Part shown: positions 49,901 through 61,404 of the stretch, one piece after another
Position numbering within the stretch: position 1 is the first letter of the stretch
Layout of the letters: the number at the start of each line of letters is the position of its first letter
From: Adineta ricciae
Lineage: Eukaryota > Rotifera > Eurotatoria > Adinetida > Adinetidae
Direction: 5' to 3'
NCBI GenBank assembly: GCA_905250025.1
Contig: CAJNOJ010000234.1
Span: 1 to 64,000 of the forward strand
DNA length: 64,000 bases
Notes under the pieces: generated by a model
Databases searched by the model: none
What the model saw: only the letters and a program-made list of their open reading frames with translations
What the model was told of the DNA's origin: nothing
Translations under genes and position numbers: made by a program

Positions 49901-51023
49901 TGTAGGAATTGTTTAACACTGGTGAATGGAATTTGTTTAATGGACATTGCTGATTGGTCATGAGAAATGTACCATTGATATGGTGACATCGACTTCGATT
50001 TTCGTAACAAAGTGGAAAGATAGTTGAACGTTTCGGAAGTAGATGGAAAGGTTGTGATATTCGTTAGACGATTGATTTCTTGAATATATGATAGAAGAAA
50101 TTTGAGTGAGGGTTGACTGGAATCAAATTCCAAGGCAAAGTGGCCTGTAGCAGAAAGGCTAGATTTGAGAGATGCATCAAAATGAACAGTATTCGTTTTT
50201 TCATCAATATGAATATTAGATTTAATTGGTAGATAATGTTGCGTTGCACTGGGAACTAATATGATCCGAACGAATTTCGGTAATGAAGAATTACCAATGA
50301 CTAATTGAAGAAAATGAAACTATTCGTTGTTTGAATGTTAATCAAATTAGTTTACTTACATTGATCATCAAATTGAATTCTCATTGGTAGACCTTCACAC
50401 ATCGGTTGAAAACCTTCTAATAATTTCGCATACGTATCGATTTTACTCAGACGTTCTAAATCTTGTTGAAATACGGTATAAGCTGTATGGCCGATCCTCT
50501 TGTCATTGTTCATCATTGGTGCAGTTAGTGTAAATAGACTTGCGTAACCATTTAGATGTTCGCGAAATAATTTGTATTGCTTTTCATTTAAGGCTTTTAA
50601 CATACGAGAACAGAGGAAACGTTCTTCATTCGATTGTTGATCATTGGTAAATGCGATGGAAATTTTCACTGGTAGTCGTGTTGATGGATCGAAAGTCACT
50701 TCTAAATAGAACTGTTCCGAATGAAGATAAACATTTCCATTGTCATGTTGATAAGTTTTCAATTGGCAATATTCAGCTGCTAATTCTAATTGTTCAGTGA
50801 TTTGTTTCATTGTTAGTGTTGGCGACGACGAATTGATATCGTACATATGGTGAAGAAGTTTATCATAGCATGTACGAATCAATTGAGAGCCTGATTGACC
50901 ATCTTGTTGTTGACTAGGTGGTGCGAATGGTAGCCGTTGTAAATCATTCCATCCCGGCGGTTGCGACAGATACAAACGTTCCATAGACGCATTACTCAAC
51001 ATAATTATAGACGTTGTTGCCAT
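46936..51023 (-). CDS. MED1: Mediator complex subunit 1 (MED1)-like
   Basis: Nuclear Mediator subunit that contacts activators, in vertebrates mainly nuclear receptors. Exons: 51023-50360, about 50300-48863, 48793-48284, about 48212-47738, about 47676-47582 and nearby, 47580-47170 and about 47140-46936; the small ones are approximate. The N-terminal half is the conserved Med1 domain: EQLELAAEYCQLKTYQHDNG, SEQFYLEVTFDPSTRLPVKI, FREHLNGYASLFTL, the YTVFQQDLERLSKI helix, then LPIKSNIHIDEKTNT and ILNLIRQQMYLTKYLD. The C-terminal half is low-complexity: Gln, Ser/Pro, poly-Pro and Asn-rich with Lys/Arg patches (KKKRRRS), typical of Mediator tails. One LXXLL (LSTLL) lies within the Med1 domain, not in the tail where the vertebrate nuclear-receptor boxes are. 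Probably about 1,200 residues. Confidence 0.85.
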
Positions 51024-51940
51024 TGTAATATACTTCTTTATCTACAAAGATAAAATCACAAATTCGTTTCAGCAGAAGATTGTAGCGAGAATTGAAAACG
51101 AATGATCTTGTTTACTTGATACTTTAAACTTCCCGAATTTAGTGGGAGTTAGCGTTCTAAAGGTCTCTGCGTCCGATTTCTTCAGTACATCTGACTGATG
51201 TATCAGTAAATTCATGGAAGTGTCTGCTTGATTAGAAAAGAATGGAGAAGATCGATTATTCAAAGGTGAACTAATTCGAATTAGTAAGATGCAGATACAC
51301 CATCATTGTCTCCAAGGTATGCTGGGAATAACGAAAGGAAAAAAACACAAAACTTGACCGTATTCTTGTGTTCTTCCTTATTTTTTTCTTCTTCTGTCAT
51401 AACATAAATCATATCGAGCAAATAAGAAACGTCTACTTAGATGGCGTTAGTTACCACGAATAACATAATGTAAACGATGCAATTCGTTACACCCACAGAT
51501 CATACGTATTTGCAACTTTTCACTCGTTAATATTCACATATCAAACGAAACATAATTCAGTAAAGCAGTGTTTCTGTTCATATTTCAATTGTAGACTTGT
51601 TTTTATAGATATCGAGCGAGTGCTGTATTCATGAACTATCAAAATATTATCCGATACTTCAATATTTGTCGTTAGCCAAACTATTCAAAGACTTAGGAGA
51701 GATACGGACAGTCCATCGATGTACACTTTAGCATAGTTACAGACAACGATATCATTGTAGATAATATTTTTATGTTCAAAACAAAATTAAAATGAAAGAA
51801 TCGAAACTATCTTGAATCAAATTTTTAATAAAAATGCAATAGAATGTGAAAATCTGTCTGTACATTTCATCGATGAAAATAAATAACATGAAAAGGAAAA
51901 ATCTATGACAGTTAAAGTTTTTGTTGATGAATAACGCGTT
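51024..51940. other. intergenic between MED1 and the syntaxin
   Basis: Upstream of MED1 (transcribed leftward) and downstream of the syntaxin. It holds one copy of a diverged direct repeat (51351-51465). The open frame at 51069-51263 has no recognisable features. No other gene. Confidence 0.5.
51351..51465. repeat. diverged direct repeat, copy 1 (upstream of MED1)
   Basis: Shares an ACACAAAACTTG start, a TCTTCTTCTGTCATAACAT core and a TAGATG-CG end in the same order with 53270-53378. The spacing differs by about 11 bases in a T-rich middle. Each copy lies just upstream of a minus-strand gene (about 330 bases from MED1, about 40 from the syntaxin). Confidence 0.7.
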
Positions 51941-53228
51941 TTATGTTTTCAGCTTAATCAGAACGATCACCACGACGAGAATTGCGATGACGAGAAAAAC
52001 TGCCAGAAGACAACAGAGTTTCTTTCGATATTTTTTCTAAGAAAAAAGGGAGAGATCGAAATGAATGTATAGATAATCATCAAGATGAAAGTTTCAACCT
52101 ACTTGATACTTTGCAGCACTGGTCAGGCGATCATTACCAGCAATGATATGATCGTTGGCTGCAATGATTGTCTGTTCAACGTTAGCAATAATAGGTGATT
52201 GTTCAGAAACAATCGCACCAATGTCACGCATAATATGATTGATTTCAATAATATCAGTCTAAAATGGAAAAGATGCCATTAATTGATCAACAGTCTTTGA
52301 AAGGCTTTAGTATTTACTTGGACCGTTTGTACTTGTTCTTCAATAGCGAACTGTTCTTCATTTTGTCGAACTAATAAATCGTTGTTCATTTGCATTTGTC
52401 GTCTAAAACATTCAAATACGAGCTTTAAAAAACTCAGGCATTTTCTTATGTACTGTAATTGTAATCGTTGACGAACGTCCTCTTCCGTCAAAGCCTAAAT
52501 TAAATACAATATTAACTTCGAAGCGTATCTTTTGTTATACATTACATGATTTTCAAAATCAATCAATGTATCTTGATTAGGATTGGGTACTTGTTGGCGT
52601 CTTTTGCTAATGTCCTATATTCAATTGACGATATTGCACACAAAATCTTGCGAGAACAGGTACTAGCTTACAGTTACAACGTCTCCATAATGCTTCAATG
52701 CACTGTTCATTGCAGATTTAACTTTGTTTACCATTTCCAAATCATTCTATGAAGAAGGCGAAGCAATCATAGAAGAAATCTCATAATCAATCGAGAAAAG
52801 ACGTACTCTTTGTAAATCTTTCTTTCTCTTGGTCATTTCATCTGCTAATTCTTTCAAGATAGATTTTGTTTTCGTAGCAAGAGCATGTAAGCGTTGTTCG
52901 TCTTCATCTCTAGCAGAGCAAAAACCGGTCATGGACATCTGTCATCGTATGAAACAAATGAATTTACAGGCGTTGACGAACTTCAACTGTGTCTGATGCT
53001 GTTCCGAGCACTCGTGCTTTTTCAGATAGGTTTTTGACTAAAAACAGGCGAAAAATAAAATGATGTCAACTGTACAAATATGATGTTCACCCTGGGTTTC
53101 AATGGATTGAGCATGTCTGGTCCATGTATCGATGAGTTCATGGAAATGGGTATAAGCTATGCAAAAGATAGAGAAAATACAAAATTTAGCCAAGAAATGT
53201 GCTTCTAACTCGTTTGATATGCCGCCAT
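51941..53228 (-). CDS. endosomal Qa-SNARE, syntaxin-7/12 like
   Basis: A tail-anchored SNARE for fusion of endosomes and lysosomes. Eight or nine small exons (from MAAYQT at 53228, joining to TYTHFHELIDTW; last exon 52020-51941) give about 255 residues. An N-terminal three-helix bundle (SIETQ, KARVLGTASDTVEVRQRL, HALATKTKSILKELADEM) precedes the SNARE motif, where IEINHIMRDIGAIVSEQSPI carries the central zero-layer Gln. RLTSAAKYQKKYRKKLCC and a single C-terminal transmembrane helix (LLAVFLVIAILVVVIVLIKL) follow. Introns are about 45-60 bases, and the first exon is very short (about 19 bases). Intron phases agree where tested. The pattern is closest to syntaxin 7/12; syntaxin 13 or a related Qa form is also possible. 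Confidence 0.87.
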
Positions 53229-54559
53229 TGTTTTTGAGGTGAGTTAAAGATATAAAAGAATGAAATATAACACAAAACTTGCCCCTAGTTTTACTCTTAC
53301 TCTTCTTCTGTCATAACATGAGTCATACCAAACAAATGAGACTACTGTCTATAGATGACGCTTATTATCACATTTGGTATCAAGAATTATTCTAGTTTCA
53401 GAACAGTAGAAGTATGAAATTTAGATGAATGAGAATCTTAAACTCTTTCAATGGTCCGTTCCTTATCAAAAGCATGACTCAATGCCACTGTATCATATCT
53501 ATCGTTGAGCGTGTGTAAATAATATGATGATTTTGTTTTGGAGAACGTCTTCTAGAGCTAGACCATTCAATGGAGAGTTAACTTTTGAATTTAACACAGT
53601 CAGTGTAGTCTCAGGAGAAGTTCTCAAGCGAATCCAAACAAGAAATACTCAAATATGGTGCTAACTTTATTTGTATTATGTTTTATGTTACTTTTATTTG
53701 AATGAATTAGGATATCTATCTACTCTTTTTAAATAACCAAGCAAAGTGAGAAAGAATGAGTATCATCCGTTTTCGTTATATTGTCATGTGTATCAGTGTA
53801 TGAGATTATTATCGAATGATTCATATTGAATCACCAGACAATGTCTTATGATTTTAGAAAGTTTACTAAATATAGTACATATTTCACGAAATTGTGACAA
53901 TAGAACTTTGTTTCTTCGTATATCGATCCACGTACAATAATATATAGAACAGGTATCTAAATAAGATTTATCTTTCTAACGAGTTGAATTCCAGAACTGA
54001 ATAAAGTTCACTTGAGATAAGATAACACTATAAATTCGTTGCGATTAGTCATAGGTACTTTGTGTATATGATATGACTTGTGGTGTTGTTGCTCATCGTT
54101 GTTGATAAATCCGATAAAAAATAAATATTTATTTGACTAATTTCGAAAATAAACTTCCGTCTCACGTGTCACACTCGTAGTAAACATCATTAATCAATCG
54201 ATTAGCTTTTTTTCTGTTTTGTCAGTTAGAATAACTACAGAACTAAAACAAAATGTCATTCATATCTTCTGTAACAACAACAATAACAGTCTGCTTTGAT
54301 TAATTAAATCAATTATTGCTTTCGAACATGTTTGATTTGTGCAAAGAAAGATTGATATAACCCTGAAATAGTTTCAAGTCTAATCTAACAGTTTCTAGCT
54401 TTCGAAATATGATTAATCAAGCCATCTACCGACCGTAGTTGTCGATTTGGATTGGTTCTGATTAGCAACGAATGCTATATAAATAACTCATTCGTTTGTC
54501 TGATGAAGATTAGGTGAGTGATTCTCAGTCGTGTTTTAATTGTTTGAAAAAAAAACTAC
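53229..54559. other. intergenic, divergent syntaxin / WDFY upstream region
   Basis: No gene recognised. It contains repeat copy 2 (53270-53378) and a 46-codon frame at 53524-53664 that I judge chance. The right end has AT-rich sequence and the WDFY upstream region. Confidence 0.5.
53270..53378. repeat. diverged direct repeat, copy 2 (upstream of the syntaxin)
   Basis: Second copy of the repeat at 51351-51465, in the same orientation, with identical core TCTTCTTCTGTCATAACAT and matching flanks. It could be a promoter/5' UTR element carried along by a segmental duplication or a small inactive mobile element; I see no target-site duplication. Confidence 0.7.
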
Positions 54560-56600
54560 ATGGCAGCAGCAATTGACGAAGGATTAGGCAAAGTTCGTCG
54601 ACCGGAACTTTCGCATAAAATTGATGTTGAAGTCACTATTAACGATGCGATATTACTTTCATCTGAAGAAGGTGTTATAACAGCACTTGATGATCGGTAT
54701 GTTCATTGTTGATTGAAACATGATTATACTTTGAAATGGGTGTCTTTTAGAACTCTGCGTATTTGGTTGCGAAGACAAACAGGAAAATATTGGCCGTCTG
54801 TCTGCTATACATTAGAGGGTAATCGATGAAATATGATCAGGAGAGAGAGTTTGTTCTTTAATGACTTTTAGGTACGCCATCAGCAATATTTTATCATGAG
54901 GCAACACGTCGTCTTTTCTGTGGCTGTGATTCTGGTCTACTACATGTAAAACATTTCTACTCGATGATATCGTTGATGGATTTTGATATTTTAGGAATTT
55001 CTCGTCGCCGAAGATTTCAATAAAGTCACTCTGAAATCGACTTATCTCGGCCATCAGACTCGTGTTCATGCTATTGTGTTTTCGCCACAGAATGATTTAC
55101 TATTAAGCGTTTGCCGTGAGAAGAAGCTCAATTGGTATTGCACAAACGCATCCAGTGAAAACTATGAACATGTACTTGGAACTTACACGTTGCCCTCATG
55201 GGGTATGTCAATAGCAATTGATGAATCATCTCGACAATGTTTTGTGGGGGATTCGAATGGAACAATACATTTCTTGAAAATTGACACTGATAACAAATGC
55301 CAAGTGATTACTACGTTAAAAGGACATACAGGTAAGGTCACACGCTGATGTGTTTCTTGTTTTACGTTGAATTTGTTTCGTTTTTCAAGGAAGTATTCAA
55401 AATCTTCTATGGGATTCAACTACAGAGTGGTTATTTTCGGGTAGTTTCGATGCATCCGTAGTTGTGTGGGATGTAGGTGCTCATCAAGGTCTAGCTGTTG
55501 AATTGAATGGTCATTCAGATCGTTTAGTTGGAATATCGTACGATAATTTACGCAAACTTTTAATCACTTGTTCAGCTGATGGTCATATTGGTGTATGGCC
55601 AATGAATGTTAAGCGAAGTGAAACACCCAAATGGCTTGAAAGTGATTATTGTCAGATATGCCGTTTACCATTTTTTTGGAATTTACGTGCAATGTGGACG
55701 CAAAAGCAGATTGGAATGAGACAGGTCTCTTGCTTAGATAATAGCTGATAATAATCATCGTCATTCTCTATGATTTTTCTAGCATCATTGTCGAAAATGT
55801 GGTCGAGCTGTGTGTGATAAATGTTCACAAACACGTACCGCTCTACCATTGTTAGGTTACGAAACAGTTCAACGTGTTTGTAATGATTGCGTACGTACAT
55901 TAAGAAACGATGAGTAAGTCGACAATCTTTTTGTTCTTATTAGTTTATGGTGATTGTTTATTTTGTTTTGCTTATAGAACGGTACCACTTGCTTCGTTTT
56001 ATGATGCACGTCAAGGAACAATTAGAATGGATTATAGTCAAGGGAAAAAGGTTATGATGACGGTTGGAACAGATCGAACAATTAAAGTACGTTGTGCTTA
56101 TTATAACATCGAGAGCATCCTAAACAGAAAATGCACTTCAAACATGACATTTACTCATTGTTTTGTTTATGTTGATTGCTCAACTTGCCTATTCTTGTTT
56201 CGAATACAAAATTTTCCTTTCACATCATTAATAGCAAGGTTATCTGCAGAACACGATTCTATCTCTGCTATATACAACGAATAGAATGAGAACGTGTTAG
56301 AAAGATGAAAGATCGAGTATGTGCGAAGTTCTACAAAAATTAGGTGCTGAATATCCTTATGGATAGATGACATAATTACTGATAGTAATCGAAGAAGCAC
56401 TGATCACCAGAGAAAAGGAAGTCAATGAGATCATAATAGAAAAGATTGGATTACGATGTATTGAAGAGTGATAGATTCATGGTTGAAATTAGCATCAATG
56501 TCATTGATATGTCACAACTGATATAGTTGAAACAAGGAGAAGTTTTGAGATGTGATTGTCCTGTTTGTTTTAGATTTGGGATATGTCATCGGTCGTGTAA
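54560..56600 (+). CDS. WD40-FYVE protein, WDFY1/2 type
   Basis: An endosomal PI(3)P-binding scaffold. WDFY2 is linked to Akt signalling and WDFY1 to TLR3/4 signalling in vertebrates. Exons include 54560-54696, 54751-54819 and later ones to 56600; the terminal exon (56574-56600) encodes only IWDMSSVV. WD repeats run through GHQTRVHAIVFSPQND, GSIQNLLWDSTTEWLFSGSFD and LITCSADGHIGVW. A FYVE zinc finger (CQICRLPFFWN, MRQHHCRKCGRAVCDKCS, RVCNDCVRTL) with the PI(3)P-binding HHCRKCG core is inserted before the last WD repeat, as in the family. About 400 residues. The intron before the last exon is about 485 bases, long for this window. WDFY1 and WDFY2 cannot be told apart here. Confidence 0.92.
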
Positions 56601-57056
56601 AGAATGAAGTGAATTTTGTTTTGTACTTTCTTTCCATTATCAATCTTCACATTCCAATGAATGAACAACATTGATCACGTTTTCGTCTTTTACATATATA
56701 TATATATCTTTTATTTTTTTGTCACTTTTTTTGCATTGATTTATTGTTGTGTCTTTTACGGGTTTTCCCTTCAAATTGTCGTCTGGTAATCATAATCAAG
56801 TCTCTATTTGATGTACATGCATTTCACAAAAACAAAAACAAAAACAAATATATCGATGAAATCCTTTATTCTGTTCTTTTCTAGATGAAACTATTCCATG
56901 TCACCAGATAAGATAATGTTATCTCACACACTTCATTTTATCGTGTTCCAAGACGAGAAATGGAATTTACGTAAAATATGGTAATCGGGGATCATCAAAT
57001 ATTGACACATTTCGAGACGAATGCTAAATTGAAAAGCTAATTTCTCTTTCAGATAG
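56601..57056. other. intergenic WDFY / PIX
   Basis: 3' UTR sequence with a TA run near 56695-56709 and an AC-rich stretch near 56830-56850. No gene seen. Confidence 0.5.
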
Positions 57057-60000
57057 ATGGTTATTGCCATGGAGCAGAGCAATCATTCAGGAAAAGTCGT
57101 AGTTACCGCATTATATCCATTCAAAGCACAAAATACAGATGAAGTAAATACACTAATCAAATGATTATTCTCTTGTCTAGCAATAAATCTTGACCTTTAA
57201 TTGAGAAGCTCGAGAGAAGAAATCTCCAACGAATATATATATATATTTTCTTTACGTCATATCAGATAAAGCAAACAGCGAACGACATTGTTTCCGATAG
57301 GATTAATTCTATTATTCTATTGATCTGATATCGACGTTTCTGATCGTTTTTCCATTTAGTTATCATTTGCAAAGGGTGATGTTATTATTATAACACAAGC
57401 ACCCACCGATGGAGGTTGGTGGGAAGGAACGTTGGATGGTAAAACCGGATGGTTTCCCTCGAATTATGTTGAACAATTGGCACAAAAAATAGGTAGGAAA
57501 AAAGATAAATGATTTTTTTCCAATTACGCACATGTTTCGAAGGTTATCTTAGTTTTGTTCGTTTGCTATTTTATCTCTCGATTTTGTCACTTTGATTACT
57601 GGTACAAATAAATACAACTAATATCGTTGATGTCTGTCATCAGAAAAACAGCAGGAGTATATGGTAGATGAGAAAGAAAGAAAAGAAGGAGAAGGACGGC
57701 TGTAACTTCTGTTTCTCTTTCTCGTTCTTTGATATAATCGACAGAACTCTTTTTTCATCATTCTCTTTCTGCGTCTCCGACTTTACCGACAGTGATGGTA
57801 GTAGTAGTTGTAATACTAGTACTAATGGTGGTTAAGATTTAGTTATTATTATCAATAGTCGATTCCTCTCTCATTTCTTTCTACTTCAATGCGATCAACA
57901 AGTTGTGTATCATGTCGAATATTTGCTTGTAGAACACGTACGTAGAAAAACTTACTTGTGGTATAATCATTGATTAATCTTTTGAGATAACGACATAAGC
58001 ATATTTGCTAGTCATAAAATGGAGTCTTGATTTGATCAGTTGTGTATTCCAATGAAGAGAAAATGATTTCTGTTTAGATTCAACACCATCGACCCAAAGT
58101 GCATCGTCACAACAATGCGCGGAAATGCGTACTCATCGAGAAACGGTTAGTTACGATGGCGAATCTTTTCTTGCAAACGATGAAAACACTTTTCATTACA
58201 TAATATCGAAAAAAAAATGAGCGTAAGAAAGTTTATCGAGTAAAGGTTGATATAGACATCAAAGTAATTATCGAGAAATGGATACATCAACATAGACCAG
58301 TTGATCTTTACGATGATAACTAAACAATAGATCAGCGAGGAGAATGTTTTATCAACAAAGTGCGGGCAATTTGGAAGAGATTTTGATTATCAAAATGAAA
58401 TTATCGAGTTGATCGAATATTCTCTTATATAAGTGTTAATTGTTATGATCATCAGTTAACATTACACTTCGATATACTTTCACTGACCTTTACATTGACA
58501 TTTTAACAATCGATATGATCGTTTGCTTCGATTGACAATCGATCTCTCTTTGAAAATGATATTCTTTCGATATATATGTGTGTGTTCTTAGATTCTCGAA
58601 GCATTACTCGAAGGTGAACAACGTTATATCAATGAATTGGAAGATTTCGTTCAGAAAACTATCCAGCCATTGGCGCATGCACTTTCAACGTAAATTCTTC
58701 ATCTTACACAATGATTTCCAATATCAATCGAATTTTTTTCTTCAGGTCGGGACAAATCCCACATCTCCATCTCGATGTTCACATGCTGGATGAATTGATC
58801 AAATTTCATCGTCATCTATTGCATGTTCTACGCGACAACTCGAAGTAAACTTGAAGATCAGTTTCATTTCTAAACTAACGAATCGTGGTGTTTTAGATCA
58901 CAACATCGCATTGGTGGAATATTTCTTCAATTAGCACCGAGTCTGAAATCAATTTTTGAAATATATTGCTACCAACATGCCAAAGTTCTCTTTCTACTCA
59001 ATCATAATAAGTACATGATTACATTACAAATATCTTCTGTTGATTGTATGTATTTGCATTTACATTTAGAGAACGAGTCTACAATGTACTAGCTAAAATT
59101 GATTCATCAATGGATGCTAATCATTCATATATACAATTAATTAAAAACCTTTCATTACCATTGAATCGCTTAGAGAAATACGCCAATCTACTTAAAGAGT
59201 ATTTGCATAATCTTGAAGTAAAATCAGTGCTTTATTCGCAATCAAGGATATATTTTATCTTCTTCGTGTAGGAATTTCATATTGATCGAGGCGATGCACA
59301 ACGAGCAGCAGAATACTATGCTGAATTAGCTGTAAGAAGAGAGTTTCTTTTCATATCAACTCATTCTTTCTTCATTCGTTTAGTGTCTCGGTGCTGAATG
59401 GCGTAAACGTAAAGAATGGGAACTTGATATCATTCATAGTACGATACATGGACTCGGTTTGGAAGTAAGACGGCGAGAGTTTTTTTTTCTCCTTTACGCA
59501 CAGTCCAGTCGTCTGGAGATTTTCATTCCGAGAGAAACATTTTGGTCATAGTATGACTAATGAGAAGAAGAAATGGCTCGTTAAGCGTATGATGTTTACG
59601 ATTAAAATGCTATTGGTCATGGTAGAAATCCCGAGATAATGAGAGGAGAAGAAAGTTGATTGATTGATCGAAAAAGTGTTTGTTGTAGTCTTTAAGTTCA
59701 TATGGTGATGCAATTTGTCTCTGTCCTGTTAATATCCTCTCGGAAAATCTTGGGCAAATAGCATTGGAACGTATAGCAATATTGTATCCATCAACACTTT
59801 TTTTGCTCTCGACTACGACATCGTCGGGTGCACAACAAGAATATCAAGTCGAGGTTGGCGAAATCGAATGTAAACGTGTATGTCATCTCTTGCAAAATGT
59901 TTTATTTAGAATCGATTTTTATTGAATCAAATTACTGTCAGTAAAATCGTAGACGATAATATTCTAGGCAAACGAGCGTTAAAAATTAATGGTAAGAAAA

Positions 60001-61190
60001 GTTTTGGAGAGAGAGATATTTAGAAACAACTTTTATTCCTAGCTCCATCAAATCAATCAATGATCATCACGTTTCCTAGTCCAGTGGAATATCAGGAATG
60101 GTGTGAGAAATTCTGCTCAGTATTAACTCCAAGGTCACCGCAAACTCAGCATCATCATCTCAATGCACCATATACTCCACAACAAGTATCTAAAGTACGA
60201 CAAAAAAGTGATATTGTCCACATATTTGCATCCTCGCTTTTTAGTCGGTATCATCATTACCTAATACAATGATGAAGTCATCACCAATGAGTTCCGGAAA
60301 CATTTCATCGAGAACGCCAGTTCAATCACCAGTGCCGACGAAACATAACATACCACCTGTTGCATGGTCAAAGGGATGTCTTCGACCACATTCACCCTTG
60401 CGGCCTCGTCAACAAGGAGCATTGACAAGTCACTCTTCAACGACGACATCTGGTACAAATTTAATTGGATCACCAATCCTTTCCGGAGGCGGTGGGATGG
60501 GCATTAATGATCCGTCTGGAGGTTCGAATGAAACAGGATCAAATCGAACACTTCGACGTTTTATGACCATGAAAAAGTCCAAAGCGAATGAGTTTCTCAA
60601 ACGTGGTACGCATCATTATATCTTTTCACTAAATCAGAATGAACACCGCTTTCTATTTAGTGGAAACAAGTGAAGGCGATTCGCTTCTATTATCTGTCAT
60701 CGAAGCCTATTGTGTCACGAATACTAACAGTGGAACTGCTATTGCTGGCTTGAATACTCTGATCGCTAAAGCACGGCATTCAATGTCAACAGCTGGTAAA
60801 ACTACTGACATGATTTAATAAAAAAAAACTTTCTATTTTTCTCTCACAGGAATAACGAGTGCAGCTAGTAGTAATGCTGATCATCCATTATCATTAGTCA
60901 GTGGACAATCAAATGCCCATTTGGACCATTCAAACATTCCACTATTACCTGCACAATCGTCTAGCGTGACAATACCAACTGATATGTAATATATACTGTT
61001 TGTTATTTGATGTTGAAGATTTACTTCATGTTCTGTTCTATTTAGGGAACGTCGTGCGTTGGTAGATATGATGAACGAACTTCGCTTAGGATTTAAAAGT
61101 CTCCAACATGAACTGGAAGAAGAACGTCGAGCACGTCGACAGTTAGAAAGTCAGATACAACGATTATTTCTTACTTCAACTGGAAAATAA
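57057..61190 (+). CDS. PIX-family Rho/Rac guanine nucleotide exchange factor (ARHGEF6/7)
   Basis: A Rac/Cdc42 exchange factor that couples PAK and GIT at focal and neuronal sites. The N-terminal SH3 domain ([11 protein letters not shown], joined to [20 protein letters not shown], then [12 protein letters not shown]) binds PAK. The DH domain starts near 58590 ([20 protein letters not shown]) and ends near 59465. The PH domain lies near 59690-60160 (ending WCEKFCSVL). A Pro/Ser-rich linker and a C-terminal coiled coil ([19 protein letters not shown], 61047-61190) complete the protein. There is no calponin-homology domain, so it is nearer beta-PIX. Two in-frame ATGs are possible starts, 57057 or 57069; the second has the better context (GCCATGG). 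The intron at about 57494-58078 is long. At least 14 exons. Confidence 0.9.
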
Positions 61191-61404
61191 TTCAATCTTA
61201 TGTCTATTTTCTTTTGTCTTGTAACTCAGGTTATATTACATCGATACTTTTTTGTCAATCAATCTCAGTGTGCTTCCGAAACTACCAATCCAAATCTCGA
61301 GCGCCAATTGTCATTGTGTATATAAATCTATTTTTTGCTATCTCTCTTCTCATTTCACATTCTGAGTTGAATAAAAGTTTTTTTTTTAATTTGGAATATT
61401 AACT

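Noticed and set aside
53524-53664. 46-codon frame starting MILFWRTSSRARPF
   Set aside because: No splice partner, no family and a length expected by chance.
17656-56600. VPS37, syntaxin-7/12 and WDFY as an endosomal gene cluster
   Set aside because: The three lie far apart on both strands among unrelated genes, and three trafficking genes in about 24 is not remarkable.
60515-60540. GGTTCGAAT resembling a tRNA B box
   Set aside because: It lies inside the PIX coding exon and no A box or cloverleaf can be formed around it.
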